DNA of 64,000 bases from Sphagnum compactum (taxonomy: Eukaryota; Bryophyta; Sphagnopsida; Sphagnales): NCBI GenBank assembly GCA_965153455.1, contig OZ234493.1, positions 9,848,213 through 9,912,212 on the forward strand, given 5' to 3'. Shown piece after piece: positions 37,000 to 49,189 of the stretch. Numbering within the stretch: position 1 is the stretch's first letter; every line of letters starts with the position of its first letter. Position numbers and translations under genes: made by a program. Below the pieces are notes generated by a model. It did no database searches and had not been told where the DNA came from. It was given only the letters and a program-made list of their open reading frames with translations.

Positions 37000-37530
37000 T
37001 GCTAGAACAGGCAATCAGACAGGGCCAGCGGAAGAGGAATATACAGATAATGCCAGGTATGAAACCATTCTCAGAAGCTCCAAGAGACGGAGAATCTCAC
37101 AGCCAACGAAACCAAACACATTTTCCCAAAAGCACTGAACGAAACCACAATTGTTCCGGCAAAGAAGGAACCAACAACAGAAGATGTTGAGGACACTCAA
37201 AACGATAAGTGACGAAATCGGTAAGCCAGTCAGCCAGCCACAAAGCCTGTACAAAGCGCGAAACAAACTTCACAAGAGACCTAGAAAAAGATTTTTCTGG
37301 ATTGGAAAAAACACGAAAACTAGTTTCCAGTCACACAAAGGACTGAGAAAGAAAAGAAGGAAGGACCTGGAGGCGACTAGAGAAGTAGACTGAGATTTTA
37401 ATATTGTGTGAACAAGGAAAGGAGGGACACAATTCTGTGGGCACATAAAAGAGAGGCGGAAACAGGGGGAATGTGAAGAGAACAGAAAGCTAGCGTGGAT
37501 GCGGAGGTGCAAGATCTGATAGAAGAGAAA
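37000..37530 (-). promoter_or_regulatory. Probable 5' leader and promoter region of the minus-strand gene
   Basis: On the minus strand this stretch is pyrimidine-rich and clearly GC-richer than the surroundings (for example CTCTTCACATTCCCCCTG), like plant 5' untranslated leaders. Frames on either strand (such as 37015-37266) have no recognisable family. The start site cannot be fixed. Confidence 0.35.
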
Positions 37531-38000
37531 GCATGAAGTGCCTCAAAGCAGCTATTTCCTCGTTCTCGTCTGGTTCTTCACGCGTGCGCTGCTGCCGCTG
37601 CGGCGCTTGTTTGTGTTTCGTGCAAACTCTCAGTTCCCTCGTCTTCTTCGCGCACAAAAGGAAAACAGCGAGCCTCTCTGTCCAGGTCCCCTATTCACCG
37701 CACCTGGAACGGGACCTGGCTGGCCCCACGCGCAATAAGGTAGCTATCATTCATTGCGAGTGTAGGAAAGGGATCTGGATTGATATCTGGATAAACAAGC
37801 TCCCTACTCACCAGATCTTAGTTAGGGGACCTCGATCGGGACTTGGGATGTCAAGCGCACATCTCAACTCTTTTTCTTTACTTGCGAAATTTCGCCAAAA
37901 AGAGAAATTAAAAATCAAGAATTCGAAAGTCAAGTGATTTTGGAGAAGTGAGAAAAAAATAGTAAAAACTATCAGACTCCTAGATTTGGTTTTCAATGTG

Positions 38001-38138
38001 TGTAGCCATGAATATAGAAGGTTGATTAAATACTTTGTACTTTATATCTGGTTTATAACCTTATTTGGCTAAATCTTCTTAAGGATGATTGCCATTTTTT
38101 AACATCTTCGTATGGATGATCACCACTTTAGGCTACAT
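38001..38138 (-). repeat. Short dispersed repeat, family F (copy 5)
   Basis: Starts tgtagccatgaatatagaag, contains tttggctaaatcttctta and ggatgatcaccactttaggc. The reverse complement aligns with the family copy at 11019. It carries an internal duplication of the ggatgat segment. Confidence 0.6.
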
Positions 38139-38377
38139 AAAAGAAACACTGCTTTAAGGGACCTCGGTTGGGAATTGGAACGTCCCGTGGCAGTCAGTGG
38201 ACCAGGCCTCATAAAGTCAGTAACGAGTTTCTTTTTCTCTCTCTTTACAGGTCCCGTTATTGACAGGACCTGGAACCTTACCCCTCCCTCTTTCAGACCC
38301 TTCCTGTCCAAGTCCCTATTCTGGTTACCTTTAGTGGGGAGTAATTTCTGTACCTTAACTGGTCTCGAAATCTGAAC

Positions 38378-38703
38378 CGGGACCTGGGTAACAAAACCAG
38401 CCCAACAGGTTCCTAACCAGGTTCCTTCTACTTCGGACTAACTTGGTACCCGGACTCGTGTCGAGATCCGTGCGGACACCTGGATGCCCAAACCGGTCCA
38501 ACGGGTTCCGAACCAGTCTGCCTCTACACACTTCGGAGCAAGTTCGTACCCGGACTCGTGTCGAGATTCATGCGGACACCTGGATGCCCAAACCGGTCCA
38601 ACGGGTTCCGAACCAGTCTGCCTTTACATACTTCGGAGTAACTTCGTACCCGGACTCGTGTCGAGATCCGTGTGGACACCTGGATGCCCAAACCGGCCCA
38701 ACA
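38378..38703 (+). repeat. GC-rich tandem repeat, 100-bp unit, three copies plus a diverged one
   Basis: The motif cttcgga(c/g)(t/c)a starts at 38431, 38531 and 38631, an exact 100-base period. Each unit contains acccggactcgtgtcgagat, 'cacctggatgcccaaaccgg' and aacgggttccgaaccagtct. A diverged first copy precedes it (about 38383-38440). No stop falls in one plus frame across the array, but 100 is not a multiple of three, so each unit is read in a different frame. The open frames are therefore repeat artefacts. Similar GC-rich words ('gggacctgg') occur at 37680-37860. Confidence 0.85.
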
Positions 38704-38859
38704 GCTGTTCATCCAAAGCGGACAATCAAGACCTGGACTGTCGAATCACGTCCACATTGACCTGAAAGGAGACCTCGGATTCTTTCGGCCTTCGAGACAT
38801 GCAGAATCCGCGGCTCTCGTTTTACAATTCCTCTCTCTTCTCTCTCACACGCGCGCGCA

Positions 38860-39245
38860 TAACTCTCGCTTCACCTCTCCTATTGAGAAGCGAAGTAGGA
38901 GCCGGAAATCTGTATCAAGCCTGGCATATACTACAACTCTTTCATTGGCTACGTAGATAGTTTACCGATTTTCATAAGTTCAACTTTTTTTTTCCTGGGT
39001 ATTTTTTTTGCAGCATCATGGCACCATCACTCACTCACTCATTATACCAATCATGGAGATACCCTAAGTGGGACCACAGAGATAGAGACGGACAAAGAGA
39101 GAGACACACAGAACTCTACTTATCTTCTCTTCTTTTGCTCACTCCATTGCTGCAAATATCAGAGATTCTTCCTAGTGATTCCAGAAAATTCAATCAGCAA
39201 TCAATCACCAGGCATGTATATACGCCTTCCCTGTATATCATTTGA
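38860..39245 (+). other. Possible 5' end of a plus-strand transcript
   Basis: A pyrimidine-rich, leader-like stretch (ctctctcttctctctcacac at 38830-38850) is followed by a possible intron and an acceptor, ggtattttttttgcag/CATC, directly before an ATG at 39018. The frame runs 75 codons (MAPSLTHSLY...) to 39245 and has no family resemblance. It may be a chance frame. Confidence 0.25.
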
Positions 39246-39249
39246 GAAC

Positions 39250-40111
39250 CTCATCACATGCCTACAAAGCTTTCTCAAAGGAAGCTTTTCAAACAAGCTT
39301 TTCAAGACATACACACAAACCCCATCCCCCTCCCTCTTCCCCCAGGCATGGGACTTGTAAGCTGCTTTTGGGGAGTATATGTTCTATCTTGTCATGATTG
39401 GAAAAACCCTGCAAAAAGTAGTGCATTCTGTATAAGGATGATGATGGTGATGATGATGGTTCATGAGAGGTTTGAATGTGTAGGGCAAGACACCCCTGCA
39501 AGGGACTTCAAAGGAGGATTGAGCCCAGGCTGTGATCACAGGCAGTAGCCTAAGTGAAAAGAGGCCCAGGCCAAGAACCTGCGAGGGCCACCCATAAGGG
39601 TCCCATTTTGATTTCTTTTGGAAACAGAAGGGTGTTATCAGATTGTAACCCATTCTACCAGTGCAGTACACTCTACAAACACATGCTGGTGGAGCTCCAG
39701 GCAGGTTCATGCAACAATACAAGGGACATTTTCCAAACTTCTTTATGATCTGAAAACCCCAAGGATTTGATGATTGCTATAACAAAGGGAACCAATTGAT
39801 CTACAAACCCAATCCTTAGTGCCCCGCTGTTGTGCTTGTTTATGTCTCTCTATCAACTGATGTTTCTGCTTAGAGGAACTCTCACTACAGATACTTGGGA
39901 CTTATTATCTCCAGGGCCACCACAAAGTACAAAATTACCAATCACAGGATCTTCCTTAAGAATATGGGCAACATGGACAAGATATCACACCATATAGCAA
40001 CCTACAATCAACACATATAAAAAATACAGACATGTCTCTGACTTTCTACACTGCATCTAATGCTGTTTCTCCATTGCTGGATGCCAGTTGCAAAATTACA
40101 GACATACAAAA
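39250..40111. other. Intergenic DNA, nothing recognised
   Basis: Mixed composition with a short (GATGAT)n-like stretch near 39436-39462. No supported gene. Confidence 0.35.
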
Positions 40112-41709
40112 TCAGACATCAATCTGTGCCATGATCCTAGCTGACTTCAAGTAGAGACTATCTACCACCTTGCTAATGATGGAAATAGTTTCAAGTCTTG
40201 ATGGGCAACTTCCATCACGTTTCACATCGTCAAAAGCAATGAGACATCCAGTCCCAAGTGGATTCAAAGTCCCTGCAAATCTCTTGCCGAGGATCAGAGA
40301 GCTTCTTTTCTACAGCATCAATGGGTAAGCTAATGAGCTCTGAAATGTGAGAGATTTCAACTTGGGAGAATGGCTCCATTGATGCAGATTCTGCTCCAAA
40401 AGTGTCATAGAGGAGGAAAGATGACAGTGCACAATAGGGTCCTGCTCAACTTGCTCTTGGAATGAATTTAAAGCCTCTGCAAAATCTGAGAGTGAGTGCT
40501 TGCTGTAAGCCTCAGCTACTGGTTTCATGGCATGACTCTCCATACCTGTCAATACTATCTCCACAATAAGTGACTATCATAGAGCTTGAATGTCCAAATG
40601 CAAGGCTGAAAGAAAAGGATCTTTCTGGACATTAACAGTATTTAGCACACACAACTCCAGCACCCACTGATGCAATGAATTCAAGCCTTTCAAGAAGATC
40701 AAAGGCACATATACTTGAGAAACAAGGTTACAACTGTGTTATGGAATTGTGGCATGACCATTGCTTTCGGTGTAGAGCTTATTCTATAGAGTGATAAGTA
40801 TTGTGAATTATGTTCTCAAGTTAATTGAAGAATGCAAATACATGGTACAACCTCCACAACCACTTCCCATGGAATCCAAGAAAGAATATTTTCAAGAGCA
40901 ACTAAAAATCTTAGGCAAAGAAAGGAGCAAATAAAAGAGCTGTGGCAAGCCAAGAAATAAGGACATGCAGAAGAGGAGAGAGACTCAGAGAGAGGGAGAG
41001 AGCAAAGACCAGGAAATTAAGTTCTGGGTTCAAGCAACTTATAGCTTGCCCCATCAGCAATTCAGTGTTACGTGGACTGCCGATCTTTCTCCTGACAATG
41101 GGCCCAACACAAAATTAACATTTTTCACATAAATGGATCAGGACCATCATTCAATATGAAAAGAAAAAGAACAGAAATTCCAAATCTATAGATACCCTAA
41201 ATCAATCTTTTGCACAAAGAGTTGTTTACAAACTGAACATTTTCAGCTATAATTAACGAAATTCTCCTCAGTACCCACATAAAACAAGACATTTCAGCAA
41301 TCATGTTGAGGGTTTTGCTGTGCAGGTCAAGTCTTGGAACTGAAACACAAACACCACACACTAAAGAGTAGGGAAGCTCTTGTTTCCATAGCAACAAAAT
41401 TGCCAGGAAAAAGGTCTTCTGCATTGAAATCCTCAACATGATTGCAACCCACTGGCCTGTATATTCCAATCCAGCTTGCAATGAAATGAGATTCCCCAAC
41501 ATCATCAGCTTGATTAGTTATAATCTTGCACAAAATCATATACTTGAGGCTGAAAACGGCACGTGGATTGTCCAGGGCATTGAAACCTTCTTGTAATCCT
41601 TTTCTTCGGCATGAAGAATCCCACTCTGGAGATCAATAGTCCATTGCTGAGGAGGGACGTAAATCGCATTAGCTGCAGTGCGGGCTGCAGTCAATTCTCT
41701 GGATGCCAT
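40112..41709 (-). pseudogene. RPN6: 26S proteasome lid subunit RPN6 (PSMD11), truncated and frameshifted copy
   Basis: On the minus strand the order of blocks follows RPN6, the PCI-domain lid subunit that braces the proteasome core and cap. 41709-41600 reads '[15 protein letters not shown]' and '[16 protein letters not shown]'. Next come '[20 protein letters not shown]' and 'NQADDVG', after a gap that lacks about ten residues expected of the family. 'AGLEYTG' ends that exon near 41450. After an intron, 40564-40320 reads 'DFAEALNSF', 'DPIVHCHLSS' and 'LLEQNL', then in other frames 'EISHISELISLPIDAVEKKL', 'GKRFAGTLNPLGTGCLI' and 'ETISIISKVVDSLYLKSARI' before a stop at 40112. At least three frame changes and the deletion make it non-functional. 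An intron-like interval is kept, so it arose by DNA duplication rather than from mRNA. The N-terminal half of the protein is absent. Confidence 0.85.
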
Positions 41710-41999
41710 CGCCACAAATCAATCCCCTGGCCAGACAAACCCACCTGCATACTTCCCTTTTTCCCTTCATTCCCTGCGGAGCTCCCTACCCTAAAATCAC
41801 AAACAGAATTTCGCTCTGCTGCAGAGACAGATATGACCTCCCTGCCCAAGCGAATATGTCCTTGAAAGATCAGTCTCTCTGTAAGAACTTCTACATCTCA
41901 TTTCTCTCTTTTTTCTCCCTCTTCCCTGTTTAGTTATTTTTGGGGCTTCTTTTTGTGTTCCTCTTACTTCATGGACCCCTCTGTTTTGCTTCTTCAATT

Positions 42000-44900
42000 T
42001 TAGCCCAGCATCATGACAGAGTCTTCCTGTTATTGCTGGTCTTGTGACAGAAACCCAGTACGTTTGTTAACATATTCTATTGACCTCTGCCCGCTGCAAG
42101 GATCTGATGAAGATCATCGGAGGTAATGGTTGCTTGTCACTAGGTCACCACCATACTTGTCGCTGACGTTTGAAAGGTTTAGGGTTTACAGATGTGTGCC
42201 TGTGTCACTGTTGTTTAAAAAAGCTCCTCAGTTTTTTTGGCTTTTCTTTCTGTTCTTTAGAGTTGGGTCTCCTCCCTTTCCTGTTCCATGATATCTTATC
42301 ACATCTGAAATCTCTATAACCCTATTGTCAGGAATTCATGTTGATTTAGATCAATTGTTGAATCAATTGTCTGATGTTATTTGTGGGCGACTGTCATAGT
42401 GAGTCAGATGGTGGGCGCAGGTTCATTTCAAGAGGGATAAACAATTTCACCTCTCACTTGCCATCTGAACAAGCTCCTCCAATTCTCACAACCAAAACTG
42501 ATCACTGTATGTGTTTCTTTTGCTCACTTCATATTCACTATGTTGTACCCTAGCCAGAATTGTGAAGAATGTTGTAGTTTTCTCAGATGGGCAATACTTC
42601 TAGCCTGTGCGATCTACTGAAGAAGTCAGCCTGCCTTATGACTATTTGAGTTATAGCTTGAGCTAACCTTTTTGTTCTACATGGCCATGCAGTGTATTTT
42701 CCTACTGTGCAAGTGCTCATGAAAAATTGTGCAAGTGTGAATGGCAGAGAATCTAATGGAGGATACTTTTGTTCTCAAGTGGCACATTTTGTGTGGAATA
42801 TTGACCAGGTTCTACTCACTATAAGTTCTCGGTTTGCATCTCGTTTAAGCTTCTTCTATTTTGACAGTGCTTCTGCTTGAAATTTAACTTCAACTGCAAT
42901 GCCATTGTCCATCATTGGATATCCGGGTGTAGTATGCTGAGGCCCTATATTATAGGTTTTTCGTTGATGTTTGTGCTGGAATATGTCCTTTTATTGCCAG
43001 ATTCATGTCCCCATCAGTAGCTTTCAAGTTGCCAGATAAACAGTAAAGACAATTATCTGCTGTTGTGTTACAGCAGACACGGGATGGCGAGTTGAATAGC
43101 AAAGCAAAGGAGCAATGACCCATCTCCAGTCTTGATGGTTATATGGTTGTTGCAATTCTTCTGAAATTGTTGTATGCAGAAGCCTGGTCTCTTTTCTCTA
43201 AATCTTATGCTCTATTGGTCTGGGCTTTTCAGAGTGCTCCTCCTCCAGATCTGAGCTGAAAGGATAATTTTAGGGTGCAGGAGGCCCCAATCACTACCCT
43301 CTATATAGTAGGCCTCTCTCCAGATGTTCACTTTTATAGGGACAAACAAATGTGAAATGAGGCTTATTCTCACAAGCTTGTTGCAGCTTGAATAAGGATA
43401 CCTTAATGACTTTTTTCATTAGCTATGTCTACAGAGTGCCAGCCAACATCATCACTAAGTCTTCCTATTGCTTCTGGAAATTTGACAGAAATTCAGGATG
43501 AGGATGTTGTATAATGGGTTGTCCATATTTTGGGCTGACTATTGATTAGTTGTCTACACCCAACAATTGGGAGCTGATGATTGTTGACTACGAGCATATA
43601 TTTAGAATATATTTTATTTTTTTCAATTTTAATAGAATATTCTTTTATTTTTTTTCAACTATTTCATAAGATATAAAAAAAATTTCCCTTTATTTCATGT
43701 GTTTCATAAAATATACAAAGAATGACTTCTTGAGGGTCATGACCCAGCAGCTTGTCACAAATTAGAAAGTAACCAGACAACGATGAGTGCAATCACAACC
43801 TAAAGAGGGAGAGGCCAAATCATGGGGTGAATGTGCTAACCACAATGGTATTGCATGCCCCAATGTGTAAGTTGTTCCACATCATCTTGGCATTCTTTTC
43901 TCATTGTAGGCTGCAGTGATAGCTTGAAGGCACATCCGGCTTGCTAGTCTGCAGTGTTTTCTTGATCTAAATAGAAAATCAGTTATATAGGAAGCTAAGA
44001 AAATGAAAAATTGGTAAATGAGTACCACATGCAGTTGCACTCTTAGAGCTAAGGTCACATAGCTGGATTGTGGCAATGGGAAATATAAACTTGTGGTCAC
44101 ATGTCATTGCCTGCTTTGTAAACAGAAAGATGTGTTTGCAAACTGCAAGTTTTTGCTCCCTATTTTTTCTGGAAACCGTAGGCCTTTCTTGGTCCACTAA
44201 GGTTTTTGCTCTGAAACCCAAGATCAAATTGAAGATGCCAAAGTTCGCAACAGCAAATGAGGTATCCAAATTGAGGTTCAGCATTTGTTACCAGAAATTT
44301 GTGTGGGTTGCTGCTTCCTATGAAAAGTATTTCTCCAATTTGGTTATTTCCAGGAAAGTTTTTTTGTTCTAAGTCGTAGAGACTGAATTTTACTTTCAAT
44401 CCACTTTACAGATGTGCATGACCTGCACATCTTGCTCACAGTTCTTCAAACACTCATGTTGCCATACTTTGGGCAAAAAAGGTGATCTAAGATCTGGGTC
44501 TGCAATGTTTAGTTGGTTTTTGCAGTTATGTGGCTGAATGCATAAGTTTGGCCTGTAAAAATGCTTATCAAACTGCAACACCTCCAGATCAAGGCTAGAA
44601 GGTACCAACTTACCTGCTTTAAATTCCCATCTTCAATGCCTCAGAAGAAATTTTAATCCCAAATTTTTTAATTTTTCTTTCCTTGGAATCTGTTTCCCCT
44701 GATAAATAGTCACTTACTATCTGAGGAATAATTGTTTAAAACACAACATTGCAGGGCTAATTTTTCCTTTTTGTTTGTTCCACTTTTTCCACTTTATTCT
44801 CAAAATTTGGACAAGTTCCTCTGTCTCCTTTTGTGTCTGAAAAGGAATTTAACTACAAGAAAGAAAATTTGAATGTGTAAGAAAGCTTTACTACTGTGCT

Positions 44901-45400
44901 GCTGACATGCATGTTGTATATGATACTTTCTATGAAGATTGCCGATTGCATGAATGAAGGTTTGCTGCCATCTTTAACCAAGTATTTGCTCCACTTCCAT
45001 CTCGTTATAAATTAATCTAACATTGAGAGTCTTGATGACACTTTTTGTCACATTGCTCGTGGCCCATGCAAATTGAATTATTTGTAAGGTGGTTGAAGTA
45101 GCATGCTATTGGGGTAGGTTTGTTGCAGCTTTGTTCCTATAGAAACCAAATCCACCTTTGTAACCAATACCAAAGTGGGATTTGAAAGAAATAATGATGT
45201 TGAAGTTAACATTTTTGTTCCATCTTCAATTTCAAATCATTTTGTTTTAAATATTTTAAAACACATCTATTCAATATTGATCTCAAAAAGACCAATTTAG
45301 ATATCTAATGGACTTTACATGTTTGTGATTATCAAAGTTTTATTTTAAATCTTAAAAATCTTTTATTTTTCTTATTTGATTTTGTCATCTTAAGTGTTAT
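42000..45400. other. Intergenic or intronic DNA, no gene recognised
   Basis: Less AT-rich than the next region and with many pyrimidine tracts. Frames such as 44070-44372 (plus) and 43979-44284 (minus) overlap each other and match no family I know. Confidence 0.35.
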
Positions 45401-45950
45401 TATATTTCAAAGTGTAGTCAGCCAAAGACCTTGTAGGGATGTGAACAAGGTTCATAATCATTTGATTGAATATTGATATTTTATGTGTAAAAATTTCAAA
45501 TTTGGAAAGATTAAAATATAAGTTCTAGTTTCTTGTTTCATTTAAAAAAAAAATTCAAAATGAATTTGAATTGTCATTAACCTAAATTTTTTGCCTCTAT
45601 GACTTTGATGAAAATCTATTATAATGTGCTTTTGCCAAATCAAAACATATTCATTTGAAATATGATGACAAAAACATATTTCCACAATGCTAGGCTAAAC
45701 CTTTGTTGTCTGGCCATACGGATTTAAATCCATATGGCTTAATTTACTGAATATTTAGCCACTAGCTAAGGGTGCACTGTAAATCAGGATTAAATGAGTT
45801 TATTACTATGTAACCCAAATCAAGAACAAGAGGGCTTATACACCCTTAACTCATCCAAAAGATTGTTTCAAAACAAAATATCTTCACAAGACATGTATAT
45901 CAAAATCAATGTAACCAGGAGAGCATTTGTGAAATTGACAACAGACAATA

Positions 45951-46204
45951 TTGTAGCCTAGGGTCAGTTTCCACATTGACAAAAGGAATTTAATTTTTTA
46001 CCTCAAAAAATGAATTCGTTTTTTAATTTTTTAATTATATGTTTTTCCATCATCTATTACTATATTGTGATATGAGTAGTGAAATTATTCAAAGTTTAGC
46101 CTACAATTATGATGATTTTCAGCATGCCAATTTCATATTTTCACAAAATTCATTTCATTATTTTGAGGATTATTTAATGATGAAACTAACTTTAGGGTAA
46201 GGTA
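45951..46204 (+). repeat. Dispersed AT-rich repeat, family C (copy 2)
   Basis: Begins TTGTAGCCTAGGGTCAG and ends near ACTTTAGGGTAAGGTA. It matches 6309-6570 in order and orientation. Confidence 0.7.
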
Positions 46205-46429
46205 AATTGGAAATATGAATAATTGAAAGAAGAAAAAATTATGAGAAGCTATAAATGTATATTTCCTTGACTCAATGCTCAAAAAGATTTAATATTTTTA
46301 ATTTTGGAGGCCAAATTACCACATATGGTTCAAAATGCCAACATGCACAAACAAATGGATAGCTTTTAAACAAAACCTTTTAATCAAATTGTGTGTTCTC
46401 TTGAAAAAAACCACCAATGGGAGTTCAAT

Positions 46430-47225
46430 TCAACATTCATTCAAGGTGAAAGCATATTACGAGTGAATCATTTTTGTTAAAAATATGGTTTATAACAATT
46501 ATCATAGTATGTAATAAGCTATATTTTGGTGGCATTATTTGATAATCATAAACATAAGAAAAAAATTTAAATGTGCATGACAACATTATGAAACCCGAAA
46601 TTCATTATGAATTAAATTAAATTTTGATTCAATATTTAAATGAAGAGGATTGAATAAAATCAATGTACAAACAATATACAATTTATAGTTTTTCAATGGT
46701 CATAGGGCTCATGTTTGTGATTCATTATCAAACAAAAGAAAAACGAAAAAATAATATAACATGCCCAACTACAATTTTTTTTTCTTTTTCATATGGTGAC
46801 GGTTTTGTTTTGAAATGAAAAGATTATTATGCATTTGTTGTTCAAAGAACGAAGAAAAAACATTTTTTGAATGAATTTTCAACCAAAAAAAATAAAATTG
46901 AAATGGTCATAATTCCATTTTTGTATATCAATATCATTAACCAAATATAAATCCCACCAATAACTTTAATTTTGAACTATATATATGCAATAAATTTAAA
47001 ACTTTGTGATGGGTATTATTTTGTCAAATATATTTTATATGTTCAAAATTTTCAATGTTTATAACGGATTAAAAAAATCAAATAATTTAATTTTAAAACT
47101 AATAAAATATACTTAAATTAAAGAATAATAACTCAAAATGTGATGTTGATACATTGCAAAAAAATAATTACAAAAACATTATACGTGCAATTAAAATTTT
47201 CAAAAGGCATGTAATGTGCTTTCAC
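46430..47225 (+). repeat. Segment related to the interior of transposon copy B (27050-27840)
   Basis: Shared landmarks in the same order are 'aaggtgaaagcatatta' / 'gggtgaaaacacatta', 'tgcatgacaacatt', atgaagaggattg, tcaatgg(t/c)catagggct and aaacaaaagaaaa. The TACCACTAGGAAC ends are not seen here, so it is either a truncated relative or another element sharing the interior. Confidence 0.65.
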
Positions 47226-49189
47226 CTTTTAGATTTTAGTTAATTTTCAGCAATCTTTGTTTTTCTTTTCATTTACACATTGCAACTTCAGGAATTATGT
47301 GACCTAGCGCACCATCCACTATTCAAACTCAAGTCAAAACCTGTAACTAGGAGCCAAAGGGATTACTTTGAAAAAGGATTACACGTCCTTTTTCCCAAAA
47401 AATTTTTTACATGCAAATGAATTTTTGAATGAAATTTTTTGTAACTTATTCTAAAAAAAATTTAAATGTTCCCCAATGCATCACATTTTTTTGTTAGTCA
47501 TTATTGAATAGATATGAATTTTTAATCATGTGCATATTCCTTATAAATTTAATGTTTCATCTTAAAAAATGATCAGAATTTTAAATCATCACCAAAAATA
47601 AAAATTTCACATTCTTTAGTTTTATTATACTCTAAGCTATAACTTTTCTTCGTACATCATGTACATTATAACCCATTTATATGTGGTAAAAAATTCTTGA
47701 AACTTAAGAATTTTGAAATTAAAATTCCACATTTTTAAAAGCATGAGTGCTTTTTGAGTGTGGTTAATATGTTTTTATCATCTATATTTTTTTCATTGAA
47801 AATTATTTTATTATATGAGTCCTTTTAATAGTCCTTTGCAAAATTGACTCCATCTAATGCAATAGGTGTACATTTTCAAACGTCCTAAATTAAAACTAAA
47901 AATTAAAATTAGTTCAAATGATTTTTCACTTTAAGTTTTTTAACATTCATATGAGAGAAAACTGACTGATTTGCCATGATTACTATGGTTTAAAATGACA
48001 ATAAAAAAATAAATGTTTGATTTTGACTAATTATGTCTAACACTCGACGCCCGTTTTGGCTCTTAATTATGTGTTTTGACCCACCCATAAAGACTTAATT
48101 GAATATGAACCATAATAAGGTTACCATGGTTCCACCTTAGTAAGCTATCTTGTAACCCTTCCCACTTAACCTATGGGTCCACGCATGATAAAATATGCCA
48201 AAAAAATAGTCTTAAAAAAAAAAAATTTAAAAAAGAATTTTTTAAAAACATTAACGTTAAAAAAGATATTAAAAACCAATTTAAATTACTAATTGAACAT
48301 TTCATTGAGTTTATTGTAAGTTGCACATGAAATTTGAAGAATTTATGTATAAAAAAAATGGATGAAAAATATGTTTTAAACTGGCTAATTATTCAAATTT
48401 TCCAAAAACATTTTACATTAAAATTCAATAGATTTATGACTAGAATATGAATAGTTGAAATTATATCCTTACACATTAGGCCTTCATCAACTTGAAAATA
48501 TAATAATAATAATTTATGTTGTACTTTCATGTACTTGTAGTTCAATTTTGCAAAACTATAACATGTACTTTTGGTACTTGCATTTCAAAAAAAAAAATTT
48601 AAATGCATATTAAAACACGTGTTAATTCAATATTATAATGAAGTCAAAGACCTTATAATTGTTGACCTGAAAGGGACACTTAATGTAAAATTTGAAACTT
48701 ACGTGCGTCAAATGACCATTTTTAGGGGGTATTAGGTAATTGTCCAACCTATTTTTTATCACCCTATTATTATCTAATTTTTGAATATATACATATTAAA
48801 TTAACCTTATATTAATTATAATCTATTATTTGAAATTATTACATACCTTATATTATAATTAAATTGATTATTTGAATAAAAGATACCCTATTTTTAACTA
48901 ATTGATTTATAATTCTTACCAATAACTAATATATTGCACCTTATATTTTTACTCATGTGTTTTTTACTTTTTATTTATTTATTAATATCCCCTTGAGATC
49001 ATTCATCATTGATTTAATAATATATGGATTTAATATATTAAAAATATATTTCATGAATACTTTCCAAAGAAAACAAGTGTCTCCAATATAGCATACTTTA
49101 CCATGCTTATGCCCCTATCTTGTAGACCTTCATAGTTAACCTTGTGCACCACCTAGATAATTACCTATGCCAATGGACAAGTATAATAA

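Larger units (their letters stand above)
45401..49080. repeat. Very AT-rich repeat region
   Basis: No open frame reaches 60 codons over this stretch. It includes repeat family C copy 2 and a segment related to the interior of transposon copy B. The rest is AT-rich DNA without recognisable features. Confidence 0.6.

Noticed and set aside
38443-38765. About 100-codon plus-strand frames as a repeat protein
   Set aside because: The 100-bp tandem unit is read in a different frame in each copy, so there is no repeated peptide.
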